Shown here piece by piece: positions 8,756 through 18,000 of a stretch of DNA of 33,129 nt. The stretch lies in the NCBI GenBank assembly GCA_947447625.1, contig CANFKS010000045.1, forward strand, positions 1 to 33,129. The letters run 5' to 3'. The position numbers were made by a program, and so were the translations under genes. Position 1 is the stretch's first letter. Every line of letters begins with the position of its first letter. Below the pieces are notes generated by a model, which had not been told where the DNA came from, ran no database searches, and saw nothing but the letters and a program-made list of their open reading frames with translations. This DNA comes from Rhodospirillales bacterium. Lineage in GTDB: Bacteria; Pseudomonadota; Alphaproteobacteria; Acetobacterales; Acetobacteraceae.

Positions 8756-8796
8756 TCATGCTAGGACTTAACGAAGAGTTATCGTGAGGGCCACGT

Positions 8797-9378
8797 ATGT
8801 CGCAATCCAAGGAGACCGACCCGTCTGGCGCTGCCGCCAAGCCCCAGGTCGTGGTCAAGAAATACGCCAATCGCCGTCTCTACAACACTGAGAGCTCAAG
8901 CTACATCACCCTGGACTCCCTTGCTGAGATGGTGCGCGCCGGGCGGGATTTCGTGGTCTATGATGCCAAGACCGGCGAGGATATCACACGTTCCGTGTTG
9001 ACCCAGATCATCGTCGAGGAGGAAGCCAAGGGACGCGCGCTTCTTCCCACCGGGTTTCTGAGGCAACTCATCGGATATTACGGAGATTCGATGCAGAGCC
9101 TGGTCCCGAAGTATCTCGAGGATGCTCTGACCAGTTTTGCTTCGCAGCAGGACCAGATGCGCAAAGCGGTGGAGCAGACGATGGGCACCTTCTTTCCGTT
9201 CGGCATGGAAGAGGTCGGTCGGCAGAATATGGCGATGATGGAGCGGGCCATGAGCCTGTTTACGCCCTTCGTGCCGGGCCAGGACATTCCAAAAACGCCG
9301 CCGGACGAAACCGAGCGGTTGCGTGCCGAGGTCGAGCGGCTATCGGCCGAATTGGCTACCATGAAGCGGAGCAAGTAG
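8797..9378 (+). CDS. phaR: Polyhydroxyalkanoate synthesis repressor PhaR
   Basis: This 193-residue protein has the PhaR DNA-binding domain at residues about 18-80: KKYANRRLYNTESSSYITL, VRAGRDFVVYDAKTGEDITR, LTQIIVEEEAKG. The PHB-accumulation associated domain follows (GYYGDSMQSLVPKYLEDAL), then a Met/Phe-rich middle and a coiled-coil tail (DETERLRAEVERLSAELATM). PhaR binds both DNA and PHB granules, and releases phasin and PHA promoters when polymer is present. It is divergent from the synthase genes, as expected for a local regulator. GAGGG lies 6 bases before the ATG. No phasin gene is visible here. Confidence 0.95.
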   Translation: MSQSKETDPSGAAAKPQVVVKKYANRRLYNTESSSYITLDSLAEMVRAGRDFVVYDAKTGEDITRSVLTQIIVEEEAKGRALLPTGFLRQLIGYYGDSMQSLVPKYLEDALTSFASQQDQMRKAVEQTMGTFFPFGMEEVGRQNMAMMERAMSLFTPFVPGQDIPKTPPDETERLRAEVERLSAELATMKRSK

Positions 9379-9382
9379 CGTG

Positions 9383-10396
9383 ATGTCGTGGCCACAACAG
9401 GAAGGCGTTTATGCGCTCGGCGATCTTGCCGTCGAAAAAGGCGGGGTGATTCGGGACGCGCGGATCGTGTGGCGGACACACGGCACGTTGAACGCGGCGA
9501 AGGACAACGTCATTGTCTACCCTTGTTCCTACACCGCGCAGCACAGCGATATGGCCTGGCTTATCGGGCCTGATGCCATTCTGGATCCGATGCGCTGGTT
9601 CATCGTGATACCGAACATGTTTTCGAACGGTTTGTCGTCGGGCGCCGCGGATGATCTCACTTATCCGGCGATCGTCACCTCGCGCGACAATGTCCTGGCC
9701 CAGGCGCGGCTGTTGAAAGACCTGTTCGGCATCGAGCGGATCGCTGCGGTCTATGGGTTTTCGATGGGCGCGCAGCAGGCCTATCATTGGGCGGCCCTCT
9801 TGCCCGATCAGGTCGAGCGCGCCATCGCGGTATGCGGCACCGCGCGGACCGCGGTGCACAACAAGATTTTTCTTTCCAGCCTGTTGCGCACGCTTGAGGC
9901 GGCGCCAGAGCACATCGGCAACGGGCACTTCCGCGAGGAGCCGCGGGCGTCGCTCAAAGCCTTCGCGCATATCTATGCGAGTTGGGCGCTGAGTCAGGAT
10001 TTCTACCGGGCCGGATTGCATCTGAGCGCATTGCAGGCGCCGGATCTCGATACATTCCTGCGGACCGATTGGGAGGAGCGCTATTTCATCCGTCGGGCCG
10101 CCAATCTGTATGCGCAGCTGGTGACCTGGTACAATGGCGATATCAGTGACAACCCGCTCTATCAGAACGATCTCGTTGCAGCGCTGCAGGGGATCAAGGC
10201 CCGTATGTTGCTGATGCCCAGCCGGACCGACTTGTATTTCCCGCCAGCCGATAATGCGGCCGAAATCCAGCATCTCAAGGTGGCGGAACTCCGCCCGATC
10301 CCCAGCATCTGGGGCCATCGTGCGGGCAACCCGGCCGTGATTCCAGAGGATTATGCCTTTCTCAAGGGAGCCGTTCGGGATTGGCTTGACCGGTAG
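9383..10396 (+). CDS. MetX-fold alpha/beta hydrolase (homoserine acetyltransferase-like)
   Basis: This protein of about 337 residues belongs to the MetX branch of alpha/beta hydrolases. It has RIVWRTHGTLNAAKDNVIVY near the N-terminus, LDPMRWFIVIPNMFSNGLSS, a nucleophile elbow YGFSMGAQQAYHWA (Ser at about residue 127), an Asp in PSRTDLYFPP and a His in IWGHRAGNP. It lacks the usual MetX block around CHALTGS, having YPCSYTAQHSD instead. It is therefore more likely one of the many MetX-like esterases or acyltransferases of unknown substrate than a true homoserine O-acetyltransferase. It begins 4 bases after phaR (a GTG at 9380 is equally possible), so the two are probably cotranscribed. A role in PHA turnover is possible but unproven. 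Confidence 0.8.
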   Translation: MSWPQQEGVYALGDLAVEKGGVIRDARIVWRTHGTLNAAKDNVIVYPCSYTAQHSDMAWLIGPDAILDPMRWFIVIPNMFSNGLSSGAADDLTYPAIVTSRDNVLAQARLLKDLFGIERIAAVYGFSMGAQQAYHWAALLPDQVERAIAVCGTARTAVHNKIFLSSLLRTLEAAPEHIGNGHFREEPRASLKAFAHIYASWALSQDFYRAGLHLSALQAPDLDTFLRTDWEERYFIRRAANLYAQLVTWYNGDISDNPLYQNDLVAALQGIKARMLLMPSRTDLYFPPADNAAEIQHLKVAELRPIPSIWGHRAGNPAVIPEDYAFLKGAVRDWLDR

Positions 10397-10456
10397 CAAA
10401 GCGTATTGAACATATCGAGGTCTGGTCTGGTATTATCCTGCCAAGAGGACTTGAGG

Positions 10457-11710
10457 TCAGCCGAGTGCGCCGAGTTCCGCCAGCAGATACTCGGCAAACA
10501 GCGGCGGGTTTTCCGCGAACGGGAAATGGCCGATACCGCTCATCGCGCGGAACCGGACACCCGGGATTTTTGATGCGGTCGCCTGCGACATCTCCGATGT
10601 GCAGGAATAATCGTATTCGCCGGTCAGCATGATGAGCGGGCACAGGGTGGTGTCGATGCGATGCACCCGGTCGGTGGCGTTCCAATCGCCGGCATAGAAG
10701 TCGATATCGCCGCGGAATACGCCCGGGCCACCCTGGGCGTAATGCCACAGCACCTCTGCGGCACATTCGGCGGGGCTCTGCGGGGCCATAAGGCCATGGA
10801 TCCACTCCGGCACGAACAGGGACTGGTTGATTTCGGGGTGGAAGGACCAGGGCGTCTGCCGGTTCGGCACCTGTTCGGTGGCTTCGCACGCGATGATGCC
10901 ACGAAATGTCTCGGGGTGGCGCAGCGCGAGTTCCAGACAGATTTCGCCCGACATGGAGGCGCCGAGCACGATCGGCGACTGCAACGCCGCGGTTTCGACG
11001 AATTTCATGATGATCTCGACGTAGAGGTCGGTGTTCAGGCTCCATGAACCCGGCATCGCACCGGGCGTCGGGCTGCTGCGGCCATGCCATGGCAGGTCGA
11101 ACGCGACGAGGCGATGCGTCGCGGTGATGCGTTCGTCGGCCATGAGGCGATGGAACTGTCGCAAATCTGAACCAGCGGTGTGCAGGCAGAGCACGTCGCG
11201 GCCTTGTCCTGCTTCCTCCCAGGCAATCCGGTGGGGCTGTCCCTGGATCACCATTTCGCTGGTATGGGCGATCCGAGGCCCGATTGGGGGCAGTGGCAGA
11301 GAGGGGCGCAGGGAGGCCGGGACCGGCTGCGGGGAGCCTGAGGCGAGGTGTTTGCCGATTTCCAGGACGCGGCGAACGATGTGGCAGTACTGCGCGAATG
11401 TCTTGAGATCACCGGATAGCCGGGTCTCAGGAACCCGTGCAAGCATCGCCAGAATGACATGGTGGTGGCGGGGCGGGATGGGGCAGAGAAACTTCGCCCA
11501 TACGGCTGGTGGGGCATGGAAGGTGAAGGCCGCTTGTGCCGGATCGGGAGAGATATGGCCGTTGACGAACGAGAAGGGCAGGGTGGTCTCGTCTTCGGCC
11601 AACGCGAAGGCAACGGACCAGGGACCCGACAAGTCGTTCAGCACGGTATCGCCGGCGCAGGCGGCATGCCAGGTGGCGAGGAAGGCGGGGTCGGTTGGCC
11701 AGGCAGACAT
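10457..11710 (-). CDS. Alpha/beta hydrolase with extra N-terminal SCP2-like domain
   Basis: The C-terminal 270 residues are an alpha/beta hydrolase: LCLHTAGSDLRQF oxyanion region, AFDLPWHGRSSP, nucleophile elbow GASMS (S252), acid in TGEYDYSC and base in GIGHFPFAENP. The first 145 residues form a separate alpha/beta domain (WSVAFALAEDETTLPFSFVNG, PDPAQAAFTFHAPPAVWAKFL, RHHHVILAMLARVPETRLSGD). Its pattern resembles SCP2/sterol-carrier lipid-binding domains, though this is recognition by eye. A lipid-binding domain joined to a hydrolase would suit a long-chain or acyl substrate. It lies 62 bases downstream of the acyl-CoA dehydrogenase on the same strand, so it is probably the last gene of that operon. 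Substrate unknown. Confidence 0.78.
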   Translation of the reverse strand: MSAWPTDPAFLATWHAACAGDTVLNDLSGPWSVAFALAEDETTLPFSFVNGHISPDPAQAAFTFHAPPAVWAKFLCPIPPRHHHVILAMLARVPETRLSGDLKTFAQYCHIVRRVLEIGKHLASGSPQPVPASLRPSLPLPPIGPRIAHTSEMVIQGQPHRIAWEEAGQGRDVLCLHTAGSDLRQFHRLMADERITATHRLVAFDLPWHGRSSPTPGAMPGSWSLNTDLYVEIIMKFVETAALQSPIVLGASMSGEICLELALRHPETFRGIIACEATEQVPNRQTPWSFHPEINQSLFVPEWIHGLMAPQSPAECAAEVLWHYAQGGPGVFRGDIDFYAGDWNATDRVHRIDTTLCPLIMLTGEYDYSCTSEMSQATASKIPGVRFRAMSGIGHFPFAENPPLFAEYLLAELGALG

Positions 11711-11772
11711 GAGACATCCTTGCGGTATTGAACGATCCTGCGCCCGGCTTTGCCGGCGGAAGATGTTTGCGA

Positions 11773-12939
11773 TCAGGGCAGTTCGAGGACGTTCTTGGCC
11801 AGGATGTTTCGCTGGATTTCGTTCGACCCGCCATAGATTGTGGCTGGGCGGGACTGAAGGAACTGACCGGCGGGATTGAGGTCGCGATTGCCGTTGATCG
11901 GGCCGAACAGGGCGGCCTCCTCGGCGCCGACATCGAGCATTGCTTCGGTGATGCGCTGGTACAATTCGGTCTGATGGATCTTCAGCATCGACACGTCCTG
12001 CCCAAGGGGCTCGCCGCGGCGCACGCGATCGGCGAACACCTGATAGAGCGTGTTGTGGTCGGCGAGATCCATGCGCAGTGTGTTGTAGCGCTCCTGGAAA
12101 ATCGGATCGTCCATCGCGCCGGCGTGTTCAGCCAGGGTTTTCAGGCGCTTGAGGGCATAGCTGGACTGCCGCGGCGAGCCGATCCCGATGCGTTCGAAGC
12201 CAAGCAGGGTCTTGGCCATCGTCCAGCCCTGGTCGATATTGCCGACCAGGTTGCCTTTGGGGACGCGGACATTGTCGAAAAAGACCTCGCAGAACTCCTC
12301 GCCCATATCGATGTTGCGGATGGCCCGGACCGTGATGCCGGGGCTGTCCATTTCCACGAGCAGGAAGGAGATGCCCTCCTGTTTCTTGGCGGTCTTGTTG
12401 GTGCGAACCAGAAGGAAGATCCAGTTGGCATCCATTGCCAGGGACGTCCAGATCTTCTGACCGTTGACCACCCAATGATCGCCGTCGAGCACCGCCTCGG
12501 TGCGCAGCGCCGCAAGGTCGGAGCCGGCGTTTGGTTCGGAGTAGCCCTGGCACCAGATATGCTCACCCGCGAGGATCTTGGGGAGGAACGCTTCCTTTTG
12601 CGCCTCGGTTCCGTAGCGGATCAGAAGCGGGCCGAGCATGCTGACGCCCATGTCGTTGTTGCGCGCACAGCCGTGGCGCTGGAATTCCTCGATCATGATG
12701 AGTTGGCGCGCGGCGGGCAGGCCCATGCCGCCGTGCTGGCGGGGCCAGCCGGGCGCGAGCCAGCCTTTGTCCGAAAGCAGATGATACCACACCTTGGTTT
12801 CGCTGAAATGCAGCCGCGAGGGGGGGTTGCGCAGGTCGGGCGGATAATGCGTCTCGACCCAGGAGCGGACTTCCATGCGGAATTCATGATCGGACAAGGC
12901 GTCCAGCGCTGTGAGGTCGGACTTGAGGGCGGCGCTCAT
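11773..12939 (-). CDS. Acyl-CoA dehydrogenase family protein
   Basis: This 388-residue FAD enzyme of the acyl-CoA dehydrogenase superfamily introduces a double bond alpha-beta to the CoA thioester and passes electrons to ETF. It carries the first family signature (CQGYSEPNAGSDLAALRT), the FAD-binding WTSLAMDANWIFLLVRT block and the C-terminal YGGSNEIQRNILAKNVL signature. It belongs to the broad subgroup (GWLAPGWPRQHGGMGLP near the N-terminus) often linked to branched, steroid or terpenoid acyl-CoAs rather than short straight chains. The ATG overlaps the upstream stop by 4 bases (ATGA), with GGGAG 8 bases before it. A long open frame on the opposite strand here is a shadow. Confidence 0.93.
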   Translation of the reverse strand: MSAALKSDLTALDALSDHEFRMEVRSWVETHYPPDLRNPPSRLHFSETKVWYHLLSDKGWLAPGWPRQHGGMGLPAARQLIMIEEFQRHGCARNNDMGVSMLGPLLIRYGTEAQKEAFLPKILAGEHIWCQGYSEPNAGSDLAALRTEAVLDGDHWVVNGQKIWTSLAMDANWIFLLVRTNKTAKKQEGISFLLVEMDSPGITVRAIRNIDMGEEFCEVFFDNVRVPKGNLVGNIDQGWTMAKTLLGFERIGIGSPRQSSYALKRLKTLAEHAGAMDDPIFQERYNTLRMDLADHNTLYQVFADRVRRGEPLGQDVSMLKIHQTELYQRITEAMLDVGAEEAALFGPINGNRDLNPAGQFLQSRPATIYGGSNEIQRNILAKNVLELP

Positions 12940-13901
12940 GGTGTGGTGCTCCCGGTATGGTGGTGCAGCGCGGTCATGCGTGCCCAGGCTGCGCGGTATT
13001 CTGATTCGAGGCGGTCGACGACGACTGCGGTGTCGTCGACCGATGTGATGCTGCCAACGCCCTGGCCGGCGCCCCAGATGTCTTTCCAGGCTTTCGGCTT
13101 CTCGCGCTTATGGCCTGCGACATAGGTTTTGCCGGCATCCGGGGCCGGCAGGTGATCCGGATCAAGCCCTGCAGCGGCGATGGTGGGGCGGAGATAATTG
13201 CCATGCACGCCGCTGAACAGGTTGGTGTAGACGATGTCGCGGGCGGCGGTATCGACCAGCATCTGCTTATACGCGGGTACCGCGCTTGCTTCGGTGGTGG
13301 CGATGAAGCGGGTGCCCATATAGACGAGATCCGCGCCCATCGCCTGGGCGGCCAGGATGGAGGCCCCGCTGGTGATGGCGCCGGCGAGGATGATGGTGCC
13401 GCTGTAGATGCTGCGCACCTCTTGCAGCAGAGCGAACGGCGAGAGTGCGCCACCATGCCCGCCGGCGCCGGCGCAGACCAGGATGAGGCCATCGACACCG
13501 GCCTCGATCGCCTTCTCGGCATGGCGCAGCGAAATCACGTCGTGGAAGACGAGGCCTCCATAGGCATGGGCGGCCTGGACGACTTCGCCGGGGGCCTGGA
13601 GGCTGGTGAGCAGGAGGGGAACGCGGTGGCGCACGCAGGTTTCCAGATCGCCGGATAGCCGGTCGTTGGACCGGTGGGCGACGAGGTTGACCGCATAGGG
13701 CGCATTCGTGCCGGCCAAGCCTTCTTCGATCTGGGTGAGCCAATCGTCGAAGGTCTCCTGCGGCCGGGCGTTGAGCGAGGGGAGCGAGCCAACAATGCCA
13801 GCACGGCTTTCGGCAATCACGAGATCGATGCCGGAGACGATGAACATCGGCGCCGCGATGACGGGCAGGCGCAGGGTGCTGAGGGCAGCGGGGACCGGCA
13901 T
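12936..13901 (-). CDS. Nitronate monooxygenase-like FMN enzyme (NMO / 2-nitropropane dioxygenase family)
   Basis: This 321-residue TIM-barrel flavoprotein has the family marks LRLPVIAAPMFIVSG at the N-terminus, VDGLILVCAGAGGHGGALSP with the active-site histidine, IILAGAITSGASILAAQAMGADLVYMGTRFIAT for FMN phosphate binding, and WKDIWGAGQGVGSI. Many members are not true nitronate oxidases. In operons with acyl-CoA dehydrogenases, as here, some act as enoyl reductases or remain uncharacterised. The frame stays open to 14117, but ATG 13901 has AGGAAA about 9 bases upstream and gives the normal N-terminus. It is first in the operon, 115 bases from the divergent enoyl-CoA hydratase-like gene; that spacer must hold both promoters. 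Confidence 0.88.
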   Translation of the reverse strand: MPVPAALSTLRLPVIAAPMFIVSGIDLVIAESRAGIVGSLPSLNARPQETFDDWLTQIEEGLAGTNAPYAVNLVAHRSNDRLSGDLETCVRHRVPLLLTSLQAPGEVVQAAHAYGGLVFHDVISLRHAEKAIEAGVDGLILVCAGAGGHGGALSPFALLQEVRSIYSGTIILAGAITSGASILAAQAMGADLVYMGTRFIATTEASAVPAYKQMLVDTAARDIVYTNLFSGVHGNYLRPTIAAAGLDPDHLPAPDAGKTYVAGHKREKPKAWKDIWGAGQGVGSITSVDDTAVVVDRLESEYRAAWARMTALHHHTGSTTP

Positions 13902-14016
13902 TGCAGATCGTTTCCTGTGGTTGGCAGAACGGTGCCGGGGGCGATGGGGTTCGTCAACCATGGTCTTGGAGGAATTGCCCCGGACGTGCATCCTCGGCGA
14001 AACGCGGAGAGATACG

Positions 14017-14790
14017 ATGTCGGTTGATCTGGCGATTGATGGCGCGATTGCGACGATTACGTTGAACCGGCCTGAGAAGAAGAATGCTCTCACGGTGGAG
14101 ATGCGCGAGGCACTCATCGAGCATTTTCAGCGGGTTCGCTTCGATGATGACGTGCGTGTGGTCGTTGTGACAGGGGCCGGCGATGCGTTCTGCTCGGGGG
14201 CTGATGTCGACCGGATGGGCGATTCGGACGGTCGTGCAGCGCGCCAGCGCTTGCAGAAACTGAGTCACACATACATGCGCATCCTGCATTCGATCGAGAA
14301 GCCGGTGATCGCCGCAGTGCGCGGGCATGCGGTTGGGATCGGGTGGAGCATCGTGCTGGGCTGCGATATGGTCGTTGCGTCAAAGACGGCGATATTTTCG
14401 CAGATCTTCAGGCGCATTGCGCTGGGGCCGGATGGTGGTGCGATCTGGTATCTGACACGGCGGTTGGGGATGAACCTGGCGAAGGAACTGGTGTTCACCG
14501 CGCGCATGGTGGACGCCGAGGAGGCGCTGAAACTCGGGTTGGTCAATCATGTGGTGGATGACGCGGATCTGATGGCGCGCACCATGGAGATGGCGCGGGA
14601 CCTGGCGGAAGCGCCGACGTTCATGCTTGGGCTGGCGAAAAAGCTGTTTCATATGGCCCCCTCGATGAGCCTCGAGGATTATCTTGAGATGGAGGCCATG
14701 GTGCAGCCGCAGTTGAACCGGACGCAGGATCACGCGGAGGGCAAAGCGGCGTTTCGCGAAAGGCGCAAGCCCAGGTTTATCGGGCGATAA
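14017..14790 (+). CDS. Enoyl-CoA hydratase/isomerase family protein (PaaG-like active site)
   Basis: This 257-residue crotonase-fold protein has the oxyanion-hole region GAGDAFCSGADVDRMG and the second hole GHAVGIGWSIVLGCDMVVAS. The position of the first catalytic Glu of classical hydratases is Ser (S111). An Asp at the second acidic region (ALGPDGGAIWYLTRRLG, D139) is kept, as in PaaG-type isomerases, where one Asp does the work. Isomerisation or another crotonase reaction is therefore more likely than simple hydration. Start ATG 14017 gives the normal crotonase N-terminus, though the frame is open upstream. It is divergent from the NMO/acyl-CoA dehydrogenase operon, suggesting joint use in one acyl-CoA pathway. 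Confidence 0.88.
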   Translation: MSVDLAIDGAIATITLNRPEKKNALTVEMREALIEHFQRVRFDDDVRVVVVTGAGDAFCSGADVDRMGDSDGRAARQRLQKLSHTYMRILHSIEKPVIAAVRGHAVGIGWSIVLGCDMVVASKTAIFSQIFRRIALGPDGGAIWYLTRRLGMNLAKELVFTARMVDAEEALKLGLVNHVVDDADLMARTMEMARDLAEAPTFMLGLAKKLFHMAPSMSLEDYLEMEAMVQPQLNRTQDHAEGKAAFRERRKPRFIGR

Positions 14791-14797
14791 GCGTGCG

Positions 14798-14962
14798 ATG
14801 GTGCGCGGGCTACTGCTGATAGGGGTACTGGCCGCAGTGTCCGGATGTGGACTGGCGGCAGCACCCTGCCGCATCGGTTCGGCGGTCCTCAAGATTTTTC
14901 CCTATATCGGACACACCGCAGCCAAGCCGACCGATGCTTGCGCCGAGGGGATCGATCCGTAG
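14798..14962 (+). CDS. Small DUF6726-like lipoprotein, 54 residues
   Basis: ATG 14798 opens a 54-codon gene 7 bases after the enoyl-CoA hydratase-like stop. It encodes a short hydrophobic signal (RGLLLIGVLAAV) with a lipobox VSGC and lipidated Cys17. A conserved-looking body follows, with two further cysteines: APCRIGSAVLKIFPYIGHTA, then a PTDACAE motif. This matches my memory of the tiny DUF6726 lipoproteins found in Acetobacteraceae and some betaproteobacteria; no function is known. It should sit in the outer or inner membrane facing the periplasm. It is probably cotranscribed with the upstream gene. It is easily missed because of its length. Confidence 0.72.
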   Translation: MVRGLLLIGVLAAVSGCGLAAAPCRIGSAVLKIFPYIGHTAAKPTDACAEGIDP

Positions 14963-14986
14963 CCTTCTGTGGGGTTGATTTTTTAA

Positions 14987-15001
14987 GAACAAAAACAGAA
15001 C
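14987..15001 (+). promoter_or_regulatory. SOS (LexA) box, GAAC-N7-GAAC
   Basis: GAACAAAAACAGAAC is an exact direct repeat GAAC-N7-GAAC, equal to GTTC-N7-GTTC on the other strand. This is the LexA-binding consensus of Alphaproteobacteria. It ends 8 bases before the dnaE2 ATG and overlaps a possible promoter (TTGATT at 14975-14980, 17-base spacer, GAACAT at 14998-15003). LexA bound here would block transcription of dnaE2 until DNA damage. Confidence 0.85.
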
Positions 15002-15009
15002 ATGGGGGC

Positions 15010-18000
15010 ATGCGTCTTCTTCATGCCCAACCTTATGCCGCGCTGCAGGTGGCCACCCCGTTCTCGTTTCTGGAGGGGGCCAGCCATGCCGAGGAACTTG
15101 TGGGGCGGGCGCAATCGCTCGGCATTGCGGCGTTGGGCATCACGGACCGCAATACGGTGGCCGGTGTGGTGCGGGCGCATCAGGCGGCCAAGGCGGTGGG
15201 CTTGCGAACACTGCCCGGTGCGCGGCTGGTGTTCCGCGATGGGACGCCGGATGTGTTGTGCTATCCCTCGGACCGGGCGGCATGGGGGCGGCTCACGCGG
15301 CTGTTGAGCATCGGGAAGGAGCGGGCGGAAAAAGGCGGGTGTCTGCTCGATTTTGGTGATCTGGCACACTGTGCCGCCGGCCAGATCGTGATCGCGGTAC
15401 CGCCGGCGCGGATCGAACCGGGCTTCGCTGTCCAGCTGGCCGGGCTGCGCGAGGTCTTCGGCAAGCGGATCTACCTGGCGGCGATGCGCCGGCACCGGGG
15501 CGATGATACGGCGCGCCTGCGGGGTTTGTCCGACCTGGCAGCGATGGAGCGGATACCGCTGGTGGCGACCAACGATGTCCTGTTCCACAGTCCGGAACGG
15601 CGCATGTTGCAGGATGTGCTGAGTTGCATCCGGCTGAAAACGACGATCGCCGCGGCGGGGCGCGCACTGCATCCCAATGCAGAGCGCTATCTGAAGGCGC
15701 CGGCTGAGATGGCGCGACTGTTCCGCCCTTTCCCTGGCCTGGTCGAGCGGACGATGGAGGTGGTGGAACGCTGTGGCTTTTCACTCGATGATCTGTCCTA
15801 TGAATACCCGGACGAGCCGATTCCGCCGGGGATGACGCCGGATGCCCATCTCGCTGCGCTGACATGGGCGGGAGCGGCGTGGCGCTATCCTGATGGGGTT
15901 CCGCCCCAGGTGCGCGCCACCCTGGAGAAGGAACTCGTGGCGATCGCCGCACTGCGCTATGCGGCGTATTTCCTGACGGTGCATGACATCGTGGCGTTCG
16001 CGCGGCGCGCAGGCATTCTGTGCCAGGGGCGCGGTTCGGCGGCGAATTCCGCGGTCTGCTACTGTCTCGGCATTACCGCGGTCGATCCTGCGCACAGCGA
16101 TCTGCTGTTCGAGCGCTTCGTCTCGGCGGAGCGGCGTGAACCGCCGGATATCGACGTCGATTTCGAGCATGAGCGGCGCGAGGAGGTGATCCAATACATC
16201 TACCAACGCTACGGCCGGAACCGCGCCGGGATCGCCGCGACGGTGATCCATTACCGGCCGAAAATGGCAATGCGCGAAGTCGGCCGCGTGATGGGCTTGC
16301 CCGAGGATGTGACGGCGGCGCTGTCGGCGCAGTCATGGAACGCCGGCGGGGATTTGTGGCCGGAGGAGCGGCTGAGGGAAGTCGGCCTCGATCCTGAGAG
16401 CGCTCTCATCCGGCGCGTTGTGAGTCTGGCGCGCGAGATGGTCGGGCTGCCGCGGCATCTTTCGCAGCATGTCGGCGGGTTTATTCTCACCAAAGGGGCG
16501 CTCGACGAGACGGTGCCGATCGGCCCCGCCGCGATGCCGGGGCGGACCTTCATCGAATGGGACAAGGATGACATCGACAATCTCGGCATCATGAAGGTCG
16601 ATGTCCTGGCGCTCGGCATGCTGACCTGTATCCGCAAGGCCTTCGTGCTGCTGCAGAAACGCGGGATCGCGGTGCGCGACCTCGCGGATGTCCCGCGCGA
16701 GGACCCGCTGACTTACGCGATGCTGTGCCGGGCTGATTCGCTGGGCGTGTTCCAGGTCGAGAGCCGGGCGCAGATGAACATGCTGCCGCGGCTGAAGCCG
16801 AGGATATTCTACGATCTGGTGATCCAGGTGGCGATCGTGCGGCCTGGGCCGATCCAGGGCGACATGGTGCATCCCTATCTGCGGCGGCGCCAGGGTCTCG
16901 AAGCCGTGGCCTATCCCTCGCCCGACCCCGCGCATGGGCCGCCTGACGAACTGCGCCGCGTGCTGGGGCGAACCGAGGGGGTGCCGCTGTTCCAGGAGCA
17001 GGCGATGCGGATTGCCATCGAGGCTGCGAAGTTCACGCCGGGCGAGGCCAATGCGCTGCGCCGCGCAATGGCGACGTTCCGCAATGTGGGGACGATCCAC
17101 ATGTTTCACGCCAAGATGGTGGAGGGGATGGTGGCGCGGGGCTACGAGCGTGAATTCGCCGAACGCTGCTTCAAGCAGATCGAAGGTTTCGGCACCTACG
17201 GCTTCCCCGAGAGCCACGCGGCGAGTTTTGCCCATCTTGTCTATGTGTCGGCCTGGCTGAAATGCCATCACCCCGCCGCCTTTGCGGCGGCCCTGCTGAA
17301 TTCACAGCCCATGGGGTTCTATGCGCCGGCGCAGATCGTCCGCGATGCGCGCGAGCATGGCGTGTCGGTACGGGGCGCGGATGTCAATGCGTCAGGCTGG
17401 GATTGCACGCTCGATGAAGGCGGCGCGTTGCGGTTGGGATTGCGGATGATCGATGGTTTCCGGGAGGCGTGGGCCATGACGCTGGCGGAGAAACGGTTCC
17501 CCGACTTCGCCTCTCTCGTGGCGGCGCGGCTGCCGCGCGGGGCGCTGGTGATGCTGGCAGAGGCGGATGCGCTGCGCAGCCTTGGGCTCGATCGGCGCAT
17601 GGCGCTGTGGCATGTGCGGGGGCTGCGCGATGAGCAGGATCTGCCGTTGCTCATGGGCCTGCCGGTGCAGGTCCGGCCCGCGCCGTTGCCGCATATGACG
17701 CGCTCGGAGCATGTGGCGGCGGACTACCAGTCGATCGGGTTGTCGCTGCAGGGCCATCCGATGCGCTTTCTGCGGGCGGCGTTGGCCGGGGATGGGGTCG
17801 TCACCTGTGCCGCGGCGACGATGGCGCGGGATGGCGCAAAATGCCGTGTGGCCGGGGTTGTGCTCGTGCGGCAAAGGCCGGGCAGCGCGGGCGGCGTGGT
17901 GTTCGCAACGATCGAGGATGAGACCGGGGTTGCCAATATCGTGATTTGGCCGGCGCTGATCGAGCAGTTCCGCCGGGTGCTGGTGATGGCAACAGTGCTG

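Larger units (their letters stand above)
8624..8796. promoter_or_regulatory. Divergent control region between phaE-like/phaC/phaA and phaR
   Basis: The 173 bases between the two divergent start codons must contain promoters for both the PHA synthesis genes (minus) and phaR (plus). The left part holds a 56-base repeat. Its right edge creates TATAGA on the minus strand (8706-8711), a possible -10 element. A candidate PhaR site lies at 8747-8755. The ribosome sites are AGGAGG before the PhaE-like gene and GAGGG (8786-8790) six bases before phaR. No confident -35/-10 pair could be assigned. Confidence 0.5.

Noticed and set aside
9383-10396. Naming this gene metX (homoserine O-acetyltransferase) because a MetY enzyme is nearby
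   Set aside because: The fold matches, but the characteristic MetX substrate-site block is absent, and the gene is linked to phaR rather than to metY.
11728-13125. 465-codon open frame on the plus strand
   Set aside because: It lies opposite the well-supported acyl-CoA dehydrogenase gene and has the low-complexity Gly/Ala/Asp/His-rich composition of antisense frames in GC-rich DNA.
14845-15009. Upstream extension of the dnaE2 frame
   Set aside because: It overlaps the lipoprotein gene and the SOS box and has no DnaE2-like sequence; ATG 15010 gives the family N-terminus.
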